Shown here in pieces: positions 1 through 10,799 of a stretch of 64,000 bases of DNA. The notes beneath the pieces are model-generated. The model searched no databases. It was not told the origin of the DNA and was given only the letters and a program-made list of their open reading frames with translations. Positions within the stretch are counted from its first letter, which is position 1. The number at the start of each line of letters is the position of its first letter. This stretch comes from Symbiodinium natans (Eukaryota; Sar; Dinophyceae; Suessiales; Symbiodiniaceae): NCBI GenBank assembly GCA_905221605.1, contig CAJNDS010000691.1, positions 801,197 through 865,196 of the forward strand, written 5' to 3'. The translations under genes were made by a program, and so were the position numbers.

Positions 1-353
1 AGGCCCCTAAACTCTGTCTAGGGTTGGTAGACTTAGACCCTAAACCGAAAGAACCTTCCTTAATCCCTTACCTACCTCTTTAGACCTTTGAAGATTGAAG
101 CCGAGGCGTATAGGGGTCTGCTCGAAGGGTTGAGGTGTTTTCAAGATAGCCACTTGTGGCTAAGGATATAAGATAGCCGCTTATGGCAAACCCTACGGAG
201 GGGGTCCAGATTTAGCACCAAGAGACCCTGAGAAGCCCGAAGCCCTTAAAGGCCTAGACAGCTGTTAGGCCAGGTCCGCAGAAGAAGAGCACATTCGAGA
301 ATCAGAAGCGACAGCAGGGGGCCCGAAACCAAAAAAAAAAAAGGCCCGAAGGC

Positions 354-643
354 ATGGCAAGCAAAAAAAAGGAATGTCAAGTGATGCTGATGCCGGTGCC
401 AAATGATCGACCAGGGCCGAAGGACATGGAGGCATTGTTCCACTGTGTCGGCAGGCACCTCTCGTCCCCAGCCAAGAGGCCCTCGACCTCGAAGTCGCGT
501 GACAAGCCCTCGGCTTGGACAAAATGAAGGCCGGGGTCAAGGAGGAGCTGGAAGGGCAGTTGCGAGAGAAGTGCTCGCGAAGACTGAGGGCAACGCGTTT
601 GCGGCTGAGGGCCAAGCACTTGGAGATGATGACGCAATTGCAG
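354..643 (+). CDS. Candidate first exon(s): basic start followed by coiled-coil frame
   Basis: An ATG at 354 opens a 57-codon frame starting MASKKKECQVMLMP and stopping at 525-527. It overlaps (ATGA) a second frame from 524 to 643 that begins MKAGVKEELEGQLREKC and has the heptad-like, Leu/Arg/Glu-rich look of a coiled coil. It ends at TTGCAG, directly before a CCCTAAA array. The two frames could be one gene with a missed intron or frameshift. Function not recognised. Confidence 0.35.
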
Positions 644-695
644 CAAACCCTAAACCCCAAACCCTAAACCCTAAACCCTAAACCCTAAACCCCAG
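644..695. repeat. CCCTAAA array ending in CAG acceptor
   Basis: Tandem CCCTAAA units end as CCCCAG at 691-695, directly before the coding-like island at 696. Typical of the way these arrays abut islands throughout the window. Confidence 0.7.
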
Positions 696-793
696 ATGTC
701 GACAAGGATGGACCGGTTCGTAGCCAATAGAGCACGGGAAAACGTCAAGGAGGCGTTGGCGTCCTTCTTTTGGGAGATGTGCCCTGCCCAAGG
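696..793 (+). CDS. Candidate internal exon (helical, Arg/Glu-rich)
   Basis: The island lies between a CCCTAAA array ending in CCCAG and a TTTAGGG array starting GTTTAG at 794. Its open plus frame reads MSTRMDRFVANRARENVK, then a hydrophobic stretch with FFWEM. It is 98 nt long with an AG acceptor and a GT donor supplied by the repeat. The minus strand is also open, so strand is inferred from residue make-up. No family recognised. Confidence 0.5.
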
Positions 794-1214
794 GTTTAGG
801 GTTTAGGGTTTAGAGTCTACGAAGTAGCTGAGTAGGTAATTTTTAACCTCTTCGGGTATATACAATCCTACCACAAATGAAAGGCAAACCTCTTTTGGCC
901 CAGGGTACCCAACTAGGTCTGGGTGTATAGAGTTCAAGGGTTTAGGGTTTTGAGTGTAGGGCTTGGGGATTGAGAGCTTAGGCACCGGTTTCAGAGTCGA
1001 GAGTTTGGGGTTCATAGTTCACATGAGCCAAACCCTAAACCTAAACCCCAAACCCCAAGCCCTAAACCCCAAAACCCTAGACCCTAAACCCCTAAACCCT
1101 GCTCCCTAAACCCTAAACCCCCTAAACCCTACTCCCAAAACCCCAAAACCCTAAAACCCTACTCCCTAAACCCTAAACCCTAAACCCTAAACCCTAAACC
1201 CTAAAACCCTACAG

Positions 1215-1293
1215 AGCCTCAGGCCCGGTGAGCTCCTGACAACGACCATGGGCCTGGAGTCACAGGTCCTGGGCTCACACGGGGCTTTGGGCG
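1215..1293 (+). CDS. Candidate internal exon
   Basis: A 79-nt island follows CCCTACAG and is followed at once by GTTTAGGG. Only one plus frame is open, starting SLRPGELLTTTMGLESQV. One minus frame is open too. The intron on its left (794-1214) starts with TTTAGGG and ends with CCCTAAA units, so its ends are inverted repeats. Confidence 0.4.
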
Positions 1294-1593
1294 GTTTAGG
1301 GTTTAGGGTTTAGGGTTTAGGGTTTAGGGCTTAGGGCTTAGGGCTTAGGGCTTAGGGCTTAGGGTGTTTTAGGCTTGGTAGCCCAGTGGTACCCTTTACC
1401 TTTTTTGGGTTCTGTGTTCCCTTATAAAGTAACCAAGGGTTTTTGTTTGTGTTTTGGATCTTCGGGTTTTAGGGTTGAGGGCTCATGAGGCTTTAGGGGT
1501 TACGGACTTCGGGGCCTTGAGGGAGTTGAGGCGGCTTAAGGCTAGATACTTGTTGGGCTTTTAGGCTTTTCTGGGTTTAGACTGCTTAGGGGT

Positions 1594-1726
1594 TACTTGG
1601 AGGTTCAAGGTACTTATGAACCAACTATAACTGCACTTATAACTATTCATCAGCCCTTTTCTGGTTATAAGTACAGCTATAAGTACAGGTACAGTTGGTT
1701 AATAAGTACCCTGAACCTTCAAGTAG
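1594..1726. mobile_element. Inverted-repeat element, family 1 (copy 1)
   Basis: Begins TACTTGGAGGTTCAAGGTAC and ends with the inverted counterpart CCTTCAAGTA. The interior has ACTTATAACTG motifs on one side and CAGTTATAAGT-type motifs on the other, so the whole can fold back. No coding capacity, about 130 bp: MITE-like or introner-like. Further copies lie near 5352, 32321, 42955, 47891, 50715 and 58138. Confidence 0.75.
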
Positions 1727-2304
1727 GGTCTTAGGGTTCAGGGTTCACTGGCACAAAGTGCCACAGCGGGTCGGTGTGGAGTCTAAACGTGCATGGCCCA
1801 GGCGATGCGTGCATCCCGCCCGCGCACAACCTTTATCAGCCCTCAGGCTATGGGGAGCGAGGAGTGTAGGGTTTAGGGTTTGGGTTTAGGGTTCAGATTT
1901 GAGTTAGGGTTTGGTCTTTGGGGTTTAGGGTATGGGGGGGGGGGGGGAGGGGGGGGAACCCCTCAAATAATGAAGAATATTGGCCTATATTGCACTCCTA
2001 AGGAAGAAGATTTGTCTTCTGGCGGTTCTTAGGCAAGTAGTAGTTTAGGGTGTTGGGTCCAGGGCTTAGGAGTTTAGGGCTTAGGCGGGGTTTGAAACTT
2101 AGGGCTTTGGGCCTTGGGCGTGGGGCTTATGGCTAACCCTTACCACTCCCCCCCAAAAAAAAATAGTCCTACTAGGCCTCTCTGAACCCTTTTAAGGTTT
2201 TCAGGGTATCCCGAATCTTCGGGAACCTCCGTTTCAAGGAAGAGAAGCGACCCTCAACCCATTTTCACATGCCGGACATGTTTAGAGGACAGTTTTAAAT
2301 CAGG

Positions 2305-2690
2305 CACTTCGAAGCGTTTGGGACATTTGGAGCTTTTTTTGAACTATTTGGGTTACTTGTGGAAACCCTCGGACGTCCTTCTGGGTGACTTGGGATACTT
2401 AGGACACTCGGCTCGGAATCGCTTGGCTTGGGCGAGGGGGGGGGGGCACTCTGGGCAAACTTTTGGCCAAACGTTGGGGAACTTTTCGGTGGGACGCTCG
2501 GGCTTCTTGGAACGCTGGGCGCACGTTGTCTTGTGGGATACTTGGCACACTCGTGTTGCTTGAAATTGTTGGGGGGCCCTCTCGGATACTTCGGACATTT
2601 GGGATCCTTGGGCCACTTGAAAAACAGGTGAGACACTTGGGTTGCTTGGGATACTTAGTGCTTGTTGCACTCTTTTGCTATTCGAGTCTA
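2305..2690. repeat. Degenerate 9-10-bp tandem repeat
   Basis: Units resembling ACTTGGGATA / ACTTAGGACA / ACTCGGCTCG follow one another with a period of about 9-10 bases and many substitutions. The long open frames here (all Gly/Leu or Pro/Ser-rich) reflect this periodicity. Confidence 0.5.
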
Positions 2691-3096
2691 TCGGGGCTCC
2701 TACAAGGCTAGCCGGCCGAAGTGAACTCAGAAAAGCCAAGCTTCCAGAAGCTACCAAAAAGCCTCCAGGACCTTTCAGGAGTCTCCAGGAGCGTGCAGAA
2801 GGTTTTGAAGGCTAATTTTCTCTCTAGAGGAAGGGTCTGAGTGTCAACCCTTTTCAGGAGCGCCATGGGGGTGGGGTTATCCGGATAGTGGCCGGAACCG
2901 TGCGAGCACAAGCTGGGGTTTCGGGTATAGTACGAGACTTGCAATCACGAAGCTACTATTGGGGTCGGAATACTTACTAATCGTATTCCCCTATGGCCCC
3001 TTTATAGTTATACTACAGCAACCCCCAAAATGTTATTCTACTTGTTCTAAAACCTAAACCCTAAAGCCTAAACCGTAAACCCTAGGCCCCTAAAAG

Positions 3097-3171
3097 AGTC
3101 GGCTTTGTCTTGGCGACCTCAGCACTGCACTCAGGCTCAGGGGAATCGACAACGCACCGCCAATTGTGGGA
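3097..3171 (+). CDS. Candidate internal exon
   Basis: The island follows CCCTAAAAG and ends GGGA directly before GTTTAGGG, the start of a long TTTAGGG array. The open frame begins SRLCLGDLSTALRLRG and ends IDNAPPIVG. Acceptor and donor are both formed at the repeat borders. Function unknown. Confidence 0.45.
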
Positions 3172-3271
3172 GTTTAGGGTTTAGGGTTTAGGGTTTAGGG
3201 TTTAGGGTTTAGGGTTTAGGTTTTAGGGTTTAGGGTTTAGGGTTTAGGGTTTAGGGTTTAGGGTTTAGGGC
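3172..3271. repeat. TTTAGGG telomere-like array
   Basis: About 14 near-perfect TTTAGGG units with one TTTTAGG variant. Confidence 0.9.
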
Positions 3272-3555
3272 GAACTATACTTTAATGCTTTTTTAGGTTC
3301 AGGGTTCGACTTATCCCCAAAAAGTATATGTTTTTTTCCAGGCTCTACTCCAAAGTAGGGTAAACAAGAAACCCCCAGATGCGGAAGCGGGTGGTAGTTT
3401 GAAGGGTGGGGTGGGAAAGTGGGCGGGGCAGGTGGGGGTAGATGTGGAGGGGAGGGGTCCGCGGCTGGGGAGGGGTACCTGCCTTACGCTTGTAAGAGGG
3501 GTGCTTGGCTGCCTGGGCGAAGAACGTCTGGATCCTGATAGCAATTTCAAGCCCA

Positions 3556-3656
3556 AAGGGTCCATGTACCCATCTAGTATATACTTGGGCCTTAAAGGGG
3601 TTCCTATACAGTAGCTTTAGGGCCCAAATATGTACTATATGGGTACATGGACCCTT
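3556..3656. mobile_element. Inverted-repeat element, family 2 (copy 1)
   Basis: A perfect-looking fold-back. The left end is AGGGTCCATGTACCCAT and the right end is the inverted GGGTACATGGACCCTT. The middle has GGCCTTAAAGGGG / GCTTTAGGGCCC arms. A second full copy is at 13915-14020 and half-copies are near 7144, 9307, 46147 and 53115. Confidence 0.8.
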
Positions 3657-3696
3657 AGGGAAGAGTTAGGGTTCCAGCCCTCAACCTTTTGGCCAG

Positions 3697-3792
3697 CCTA
3701 TGCCGAAGTTTCAGATCTTCGTGCATCGCCAGGATGTCACTGAAGAAGTTGACTATGCCACCACCGTTGCGGAGGGCTCCGTGGAGGATCGC
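3697..3792 (+). CDS. Candidate internal exon, 32 codons
   Basis: Preceded by TTTTGGCCAG and followed by GTGTAT. Exactly 96 nt, opening PMPKFQIFVHRQDV and continuing acidic (TEEVDYATTVAEG). A second plus frame is also open. The intron to its left contains the family 2 element. Confidence 0.5.
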
Positions 3793-4376
3793 GTGTATAC
3801 ACCAGCCTAAACCCTAAACCCTAAACCCCTACACCCTAAACCCTGAACCCTAAACCCTAAACCCCTACACCCTAATCCCCGACGAAACCCCTAAACCTTC
3901 AGCCCAAAACCCCTAAGGTTTTAAAGCATTAACCCGAAACCCTAAATTCTGGAGTTCAGGGTTTGGTGTAGGATTGTTCAGACGGGCGAAGCAATCGGAA
4001 AGCCTCAGCCCCTCGGAAGGAGAGTTCAGGGCTTCGGGTTTAGGGTTGAGGGCTGTTGTCTGATTTGGTGCTCTTGTTTACGGGAAAAGTGTTTAGAGGC
4101 ATGGAGTAGAGGGGAGCGAACCCATGGTCCCAAAAATACAGAAAGTCTTGAGCTCTTGTCTTTTTGAGTTGGTTCGTTCTTATTTTGTTTGTTTCTTTTT
4201 TTGTTTGGGGGGGAGGGTGGGGTTGGGGGCTTAGGGCTTAGGGTCTGCCACTTAGACGTTCGTTTTGTCCGTTCCAAACACTAAACCCTCAACCCGCAAC
4301 CCTCAACCCTCCCTCCCCTCCCCTGCCCTCCCCTCCTCCCCTGCCCTCCCCTGCAAGGCGACCCCGCAAAGCGCAG

Positions 4377-5688
4377 CCGACGAGGTGGACTCTGACCAGG
4401 ACTCTACCTATTCCTGGAGTAAGCTTGTATGCTCAAGCGGGGTTAAACCATTCCCATTAAGGCTTGGGTTGGTTTAGGGATTTTAATTTAAGCAACGCGA
4501 ATATACCATTTCTTAAGGCACCCGTCCCCCTTTGCGTGACGGTAGAAAGGTAAGTCCAGCTCGGCAGCACTCTAGGCAGAGACCTCGGGCTGTTTTAAGG
4601 CTGATGCTTGGACGACTTTAGAATCTCCCTTTGTTGCAATTCAAGAGGATCATAGGCATCATAGGTAGTGTTTATATTAGTGTTTAGGATTGAAGGCCTA
4701 GGGTTTAGGATCCCTAAACCCCAAACCCTAAACCCTAAACCCCAAACCCTAAACCCCAAACCCTAAACCTTAGCCGTTCTTAGGCTTCACGGCCTAGCCC
4801 AGGACTCTGAGGATGAGGATGATGACGAGGACGAGGCCGGGCAACTGGGAGACCAACTGCTGTGTTGGCATTTTATCTTTGTTTTTTTTGTTTGGGGGGG
4901 GGGATGTCGTGGGGTTTAGGGTTTAGGGTAAGTGACAAGCAGAAATCAATCAGATTGAAAAATTTCAACCAAATGGACATGACATTGAATTAAATTCCAA
5001 CAAGAAGAACTGCAACAGAAGGAAACGGTATAATCGTACTCGTACCAGTATGGTACAAAGATTCGGTGTATTTGGGGTTCAAAAAAGGCACTGCAAGCAT
5101 AGGTTGCGAGGTCTTCTAGTCCTTCAGGTCACGAGGTTGCCCGTGGGCGTGTTGAAGATGAAGATGCAGCAGTCCAACATAAGCTCGCTCCCAGACTGCC
5201 CCCTCCCCCCCCCCCCCCCCCCCGTTGCGAACCCTAAACCCTAAACCCTAAACCCTAAATGCTAACAAAGGTACCTGCGTGCATGGTCCTCCACCTGCAC
5301 AGAGAATTTTTTCGTGTGCTGCAAAGTTTCAATGGCTCCCGTCGGAAGGTCTACTTGGAGGTTCATGGTACTTATTAATTAATCAGTTATAACTGTACTT
5401 ATAACTGTACTTATAACCGTATTATAACCATATTGGGGCACTTAAGGGGCTTGTAAGTGAGTTGCGAGTACAGTTATAATTGGTTAAAAAGCACCATGAA
5501 CCTCCAAGTACCCTCCTCAACCCCTGAGCGGCTAGGGAGTAATTAGGGTTTCGAAGCTTAGGGTATGGGGTTTAGGGGTTCAGGGTTTTTAGTGCCTGGG
5601 GTTTACGATTGGGTTTCGTGTTTTCGGCGCCATGTTCAGGACAGCTCAGACGACTCGGAGAGGCCTTGTTCCCCCTGGCTGGGAGGAA
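4377..5688 (+). CDS. Gene A (internal part): acidic protein with WW-domain-like end, five exons
   Basis: Exons 4377-4418, 4518-4549, 4803-4861, 5271-5348 and 5640-5688 join in one frame through GT-AG introns. The first two donors are GTAAGC and GTAAGT. The product reads DEVDSDQDSTYSWS, a basic STRPPLRDGRK, an acidic run DSEDEDDDEDEAG, a Cys/Trp segment, and ends GLVPPGWEE, which resembles the start of a WW domain (Pro-binding module). The second tryptophan would lie in a further exon that I did not find. Intron 2 holds a CCCTAAA array (4709-4770). Intron 4 begins with a family 1 inverted-repeat element three bases after its GT. Both gene ends are missing. The WW call is tentative; the exon chain is the stronger claim. 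Confidence 0.6.
5352..5510. mobile_element. Inverted-repeat element, family 1 (copy 2), at the start of an intron
   Basis: Starts TACTTGGAGGTTCATGGTAC and ends CACCATGAACCTCCAAGTA. It lies directly after the donor of gene A exon 4, so it forms the 5' part of the intron. Confidence 0.8.
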
Positions 5689-5887
5689 GTAAAGCTTAGG
5701 GTTTAGGGTTTAGGGTTTAGGGTTTAGGGTTTAGGGTTTAGGGATTAGGGTACCCACAGCACGCGAAACCTAGACATTGTTGGGTTTTCTATGGTCCCTC
5801 GCAAGGATTTCCATTGCATCCCTGAGAAGATCTAGGTAGGTCTTGTAGGGTTAATTTCTTAGAGTAGGTACCCTCAAAAGGGGACCC

Positions 5888-5970
5888 CTTGTATACCCTA
5901 TACAACCCAAGGGCCCATACTTCAGAAACCTTCAAAGGAGGTAAGGGACCATGTTAAGGGCTCATATAAC
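5888..5970 (-). mobile_element. Dispersed element, family 6 (copy 1)
   Basis: This stretch is the reverse complement of a diverged copy at 49911-49990. Shared blocks include CTGAAGTATGGGCCCTTGGG and ATATGGGCCC-type ends. No coding capacity. Confidence 0.6.
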
Positions 5971-6554
5971 TACCCATGAATCATCTGGAAATCTGCACAG
6001 TTCTTTATAGGGTTTACCATGCATTGGTAAAGTAGGGCTGACAGAGGGCTTGTCCTAGATTTATTTAGGGATTGGGGAAGAAGACGGCAGGTGTCTCAAA
6101 CAACACCCTAGGTGCCAGTTGTCGGCATCGAACCCTAAACCCTAAACCCTAAACCCTAAACCCCAAGCCCTAAACCCTAAACCGATGGTGAATCTCCCAG
6201 CCTCCCATACGTCGCGCCTCCTGCTCCTGCGTAGGTTGGGGGCCCTAAGTTGCGTTATGACTCCCATAGAGCTGAGGATATAACTTGCTTGCCTAAAGGC
6301 TCCTCTGTGGTACCTTTTTGGGGTCGTATACTAGAATCCTCTATAGTGAACCCAAGAAGGAACCACATTGGAGACTCCAGGCATGTTAGGCCGGCTAGTG
6401 CTCACATGGGTCTGTGACAAAAGTACCGCGCACCGAAGCCACGCACTTGGGCAAGCTAAAGTTGGCCTCGGCCTAGCCTAGCCCCCCTCCCCTCCCCCTA
6501 ACTAAGAAGCTGACCCTCAAAGGTCTGACCCCACCAATAAAATCAACAGCATAC

Positions 6555-6672
6555 ACAGGAGAGAGAGAGAGAGAGGGAGGGACAGAGAAAGAAAAAGAGA
6601 AAGAGAGAAAGAGACAAAGAGACAAAGGGACAAAGGGAAAGAGGGAAAGAGGGAAAGAGGGAAAGAGGGAGA
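6555..6672. repeat. Purine-rich GA/GAAA simple sequence
   Basis: Runs of GAGAGA, GAAAGA and GGGAAAGA units. They produce a Ser/Phe/Leu-rich open frame on the minus strand that I regard as spurious. Confidence 0.8.
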
Positions 6673-6755
6673 GGAGTGAGCCCAAACCCTAAACCCTAAG
6701 CCCTAAACCCTAAACCCTAACCTAAACCCTAAACCCTAAACCCACCCTAAACCAG

Positions 6756-6820
6756 GCTCATGATGCTGGTGGACGGTCAGAACGTCAACGTCGGCTCGAG
6801 TGGCCCCTCGGCCCCCAAAA
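6756..6820 (+). CDS. Candidate exon
   Basis: The island follows CCCTAAACCAG and reads LMMLVDGQNVNVGSSGPSAP. Its end is uncertain; a GC donor after AAAA at 6820 would keep the frame open. A simple-sequence GA-rich tract (6555-6672) lies just upstream. Confidence 0.4.
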
Positions 6821-8060
6821 GCCCTTAGGTTCGGGCTGTTTGGGGATTTAGGGTTTAGGGTTTAGGGTTTAGGGTTTAGGGTTTAGGGTTTCAGGCTCAG
6901 GCTTAAGGACGTGCACCTTCCCCTTTGCGAAGGATACCTGGGTGCTTCATTTGTTAGAGCCAATAGTAGGTCCACCAGCAGGACGATTGTGGGATCTAAA
7001 ATAGGACCCTGAGAGTGGCGCAGACCTACTGTTTAGGGTTTAGGGTTTAGGGTTTAGGGTTTAGGGTTTAGGGTTTAGGGTTTAGGGTTTAGGGTTTAGG
7101 TGTAAATCCTAAGCTCTAAAGGTTATCCCCAAAAACCCTATAAAGGGTCCATGTACTCAGATACTGTAGCTAGCTTCTCTGAAACCTATTACCCCCCCCC
7201 CCCCCCCCAGGGCATCATGTGTAAGGTTCAGGGTTTTTTTGGGTTTCGGGTTTCGGTTTTAGGGTTTAAGGCGTTTAGGATTTCGGGTTTTGGGGGCTTT
7301 TAGGGTTTCGGGTTTCGGGTTCAGGGGCTTCGTGCCCATGGCATTCCAGCATGAAGAAGCGACGGCTGTGCACCCTTGTCACGTCCTCGCCGTCGCTTAG
7401 GGTGTTCCGTTTCACGGGTTCAGGGATGAGTTAGGGTCGTTGGTGTTCTGCTCCGGGGGTTTAGGATGAGGCTTTATGGTCGAGTCCTCCATGAACCCTA
7501 ATCCCTGAACCCTGAACCTTAAACCCTGAACCCTGAACCCTGAACCTGCACAGGGTCGGAATTTGCGGCCAGGACCGCTCGAAGCCACCACCGTATCAAC
7601 GAATTGGTATGTCAAACCATACCAGTTAGCACTTCGGGCGACTAAAACATTGATACACATAATGATACGCATAGTAAGACGAGCGTTAAGTCCATAACAT
7701 ACTACTTGGGTACACTCTACAATGCCTCATTCTCTACTAAGAACCAGCAAGGTAGCAATATGATAAGCGGACCTAACCACTAAACCATAAACCCTAAACC
7801 CTAAACCTTAAACAATTTGATATGTCCCGCGTTTACAGTCGGGGTGTCGGGGTCACGGCTTGGGTTTTAGGGCTATAGGGCTTCTGGGCGCTGAGGGGCG
7901 CTGGCGAGGGGCGTTGGGGTTTCCGACGCCCCCTTTTCACCCTTGCCCTAGACCTTAAGCCCGAAACCCTAAACCCTCAACCCTCAACCCTCAGCCCTCA
8001 GCCCTCAGCCCTCAGCCCTCAACCCTTTCCCTAAACCCTGAACCCTAAAGCCAGAACCAG

Positions 8061-9169
8061 GACATCATCTCCGCATGTGCAAGCCCTGCGCTTTTTGGAA
8101 CACCAAAGGCTGCAAAGTGAGGAGCTCGGCGCCCCGTGGTTCTGGGGTTTTGAAGTTCAGGGCAATTGCGGCAGTTTAGGGGTTTAGGGTCTAGGGGTTT
8201 AGGGTTTAGGGGGTTAGGGTTTAGGGGTACAGGGTTTCGGGGTTTAGGGTTTGGGGGGTTTGGAGGGTTTGGGTTTTCGGGTCTGGTTTTTGAAGGCTTA
8301 GTTGAGGCGAACATGTTGTTCAAAGAGGGTTTAGGGTGTTCGGCTTTATGGTTCAAGGTTAGCGCTTGAGTGCCAGCGGGGGGGTCCTTGACATGCTTTA
8401 AGGATGCATCCACTAGGCTTTGGGGTTAGGGTTTGGGGTTTGGGGTTTAGGGTTTTAGGGTTTAGGGTTTAGGGTTTAGGGTTTGGGGTTTAGGGTTTAG
8501 GGTTTAGGGTTTAAGGTTCACTAGGGTCTCTGCAGGTTCACGTGTGTAATTCGGAATCCCTTCTCCAAGGACCTGTGACGGTTCTCAGGACCCCAACGAA
8601 CCCGATGTGCGAGCACTTAGAGTTACAGGGGGTCGAAATGCAGAGAGCGTGGGCTTTCAAACATACCCATGAAGCCTGAACCCCAAAGCCACCCTACACC
8701 CTACACCCTAAACCCTAAACCCTAACCCTAAACCCTCATCTCCAAAGACACTTAACACTCTACGCCCTTGCAAATCTGGAGGTCTTGAAGGCCCCAAGTC
8801 CCCAACAGCCCGAGCCCCAAACCCTGACCAGCGCAAGGAAACGTCCCACCTAAGCTACTTGCGCCCAAAACCTTACCTGGTCGGGCTTCGGGCGAGTAGC
8901 ACAGTAATACGCATAGCCGTACCCATAGGAAGACGAGCGTCAAGTCCATAAACGATCCCTTCGGTCTCTACTAAGAACCAGCCACACAATACATTGCCAC
9001 AAGTGCACCTAAACCCTAAGCACTAAACCCTAAACCCCAAACCCTAAACCCGAAACCCGAAACCCTAAACCCTCCCAAGGATGGTGTGAACTGTAAGTTC
9101 TGCCATCTCTGCGAGCCTGGTGAGAAAAAGCGTCGGAAGAAGGACTTCCGCCGCTTTTTTCGGGCAAGA
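8061..9169 (+). CDS. CCCH-type zinc finger protein, two exons seen
   Basis: Exon 8061-8116 ends in MCKPCAFWNTKGCK. Exon 9080-9169 continues DGVNCKFCHLCEPGEKKRRKK. Joined between K (AAA) and D (GAT) they give C-x-x-C-x7-C-x5-C-x-x-C-H-x-x-C, a CCCH finger followed by a basic tail of a kind very frequent in dinoflagellates, where such proteins are presumed RNA-binding. The 963-bp intron (8117-9079) starts GTGAGG and ends CCTCCCAAG. It is filled with TTTAGGG arrays on the left and CCCTAAA arrays on the right. The second exon's donor is GTTTAG at 9170, the first base of the next repeat array. Upstream and downstream exons are not identified. Family assignment is strong; function is inferred. Confidence 0.8.
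8117..9079 (+). other. Intron of the CCCH gene with telomere-like arrays
   Basis: GTGAGG...AAG borders are fixed by continuity of the zinc-finger motif. The interior holds (TTTAGGG)n at 8170-8235 and 8415-8515 and CCCTAAA units at 8697-8735 and 9008-9075, and one arm of a family 5 element near 8967. Confidence 0.75.
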
Positions 9170-9450
9170 GTTTAGGGTTCAGGGTTTAGGGTTCAGGGTT
9201 GAGGGTTCAGGGTTCAGGGTTCAGGGTTCAGGGTTTGCGGTTTAGGCCTTTTTAACCTACTTGGCCAATAGTTGAGCTTCAAACTGCTGCCTGTTTATTT
9301 TGTAAGTGTAAGGCCCAAATATGCACCAATTGGGTACATGGACTCCCGTGCGCCAGGGAGGTTTCATGGTTCTAAGTTTTGCTGCAGCGATATGCGGATT
9401 CCTAGGCGAGTTTCACTGCTCTTTGGATACACACACACACACACCCACAA

Positions 9451-9519
9451 ATGGCGGCTGCTGTGGAGTTGAAAAACTCTGAGGGCTCCCCCTTATCGCC
9501 CCATTCTGGAATTAGGGTT
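9451..9519 (+). CDS. Candidate start exon
   Basis: ATG in a CACAAATGGCG context opens MAAAVELKNSEGSPLSPHSG, which ends where TTAGGGTTTCGG begins. It could be the first exon of another gene. A short CA microsatellite precedes it. Confidence 0.35.
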
Positions 9520-10311
9520 TCGGGCTTGCGGTACCTCATGCCACACAATCCCGTGCGAGTCTTAGACGCGGATTTAATAGGCCTGTGCGCACGATAGGGC
9601 TGTCTATCTGTGCCCGGCTTGAGTGCGCAGTACCCTAAAAAACCCCTACAAACCCTAACCTATACCCAGGGGGAGCCCAGGGCTTTTAATTAAGAAATGC
9701 ATGAGCCCGGGGTTTCGGGTTTTAGGGGTTTGGGGTATCCCTGAACTATTAGAGGTAGTGGGGCTCTGTACCCAAAACCCCCACGATGGCCGCTTCACCA
9801 CGTCGTGTGATCATGGGATGCGGCTGTAAGATTGCGAGACGAGCATGAAGACCCTGGCAATGCGATCAGTGTTCCTCCGACAATACCAGTTGCCCATCCA
9901 TTCCAGTCTGCCTGGCATGTAAAACACGGCAATTTGCATTGCTGACGACAACGTGAACGCATTCGGCTTTAAACCCAAAACCCTAAACTCCAAACCCCAG
10001 ACCCGTTTCAGCTTGACGCGGGGCCCTGGATTGAACATCGTCTTCCCTCTCAAATTTGTTCCTTGCAAGCTTCAATCTTCAACCCTGAGCTCTCTAAACC
10101 CTAAACGCTAATACTTTTAGGGTCTAGGGGTCAGGGTTTGGGGGTCAGGGTTTACGGGTCAGGGTTTAGGGACTAGGGTTTAGGGTTTACCATTTAGGGT
10201 TCAGGGTTCGGGTTTAGGGTTTTGGATTTAGGGTTACGGTGTAGGGTTCAGGGTTGATGGTTTATATAGGGTTCAGGGTGTAGGGTGTAGGGTTTGGGGT
10301 TTAGTGTTCAG

Positions 10312-10799
10312 TCTGTTCAAGGCCTTTGCAAAGTTCATTCCGTTCAAACCTTTCCATAAAGTCAATGAACATGTTGGCTTACATGGTTTCAGGAAACCCT
10401 AAACCCTAAACCCTAAACCCTAAACCCTAAACCCTAAAGCCCGACCCCTTAATCCTTTCTGAGGCTTTCATGTTTCGGAGTAGGGGCCCCAAGAGCCGGT
10501 TGCACTCTACACCATTTGCCCTTTAGGGTTTAGGGTTTAGGGTTTAGGGTTTAGGGTTTGTCCCACACGGGCTTTTTAGAGTGAAACAATGGCCCTGCGG
10601 GATTTTCAGGTCAAGCCCAAAACAGGTTGAAACCTTGATAGGGATTAGGGCTTAAAGGCTTGGGTTTAGGGTTAGGGTTTCGGGTTTAGGGTTTAGGGTT
10701 CAGGGTTTCGGGTTTAGGGTTTAGGGCTTGCAGGAGAAGAGTGCCTACATCCGAAACATCTCTCGCTGGCGGCAGCAAACTGGACTGCCGATGCCGGCC
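10312..10799 (+). CDS. Cluster of four candidate exons
   Basis: Islands at about 10312-10368 (LFKAFAKFIPFKPFHKVNEH), 10440-10503 (PDPLILSEAFMFRSRGPK), 10580-10608 (VKQWPCGIF, between TTTTTTAG and GTCAAG) and 10734-10799 (after TTGCAG, EKSAYIRNISRWRQQTG). Each is bounded by telomere-like repeats. Frame continuity is plausible for the first three. The fourth fits best in a different phase, so an exon may be missing. No family recognised. Confidence 0.4.

Larger units (their letters stand above)
1294..3096. other. Long stretch without a supported gene: arrays, MITE copies, degenerate 9-10-mer repeat
   Basis: Holds TTTAGGG arrays (1294-1365, 1868-1930), an inverted-repeat element arm (1374-1436), a full element of family 1 (1594-1726), a poly-G run (1936-1953) and a degenerate tandem repeat (2305-2690). 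Open frames over 2295-2757 on both strands are by-products of that repeat. Confidence 0.6.
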
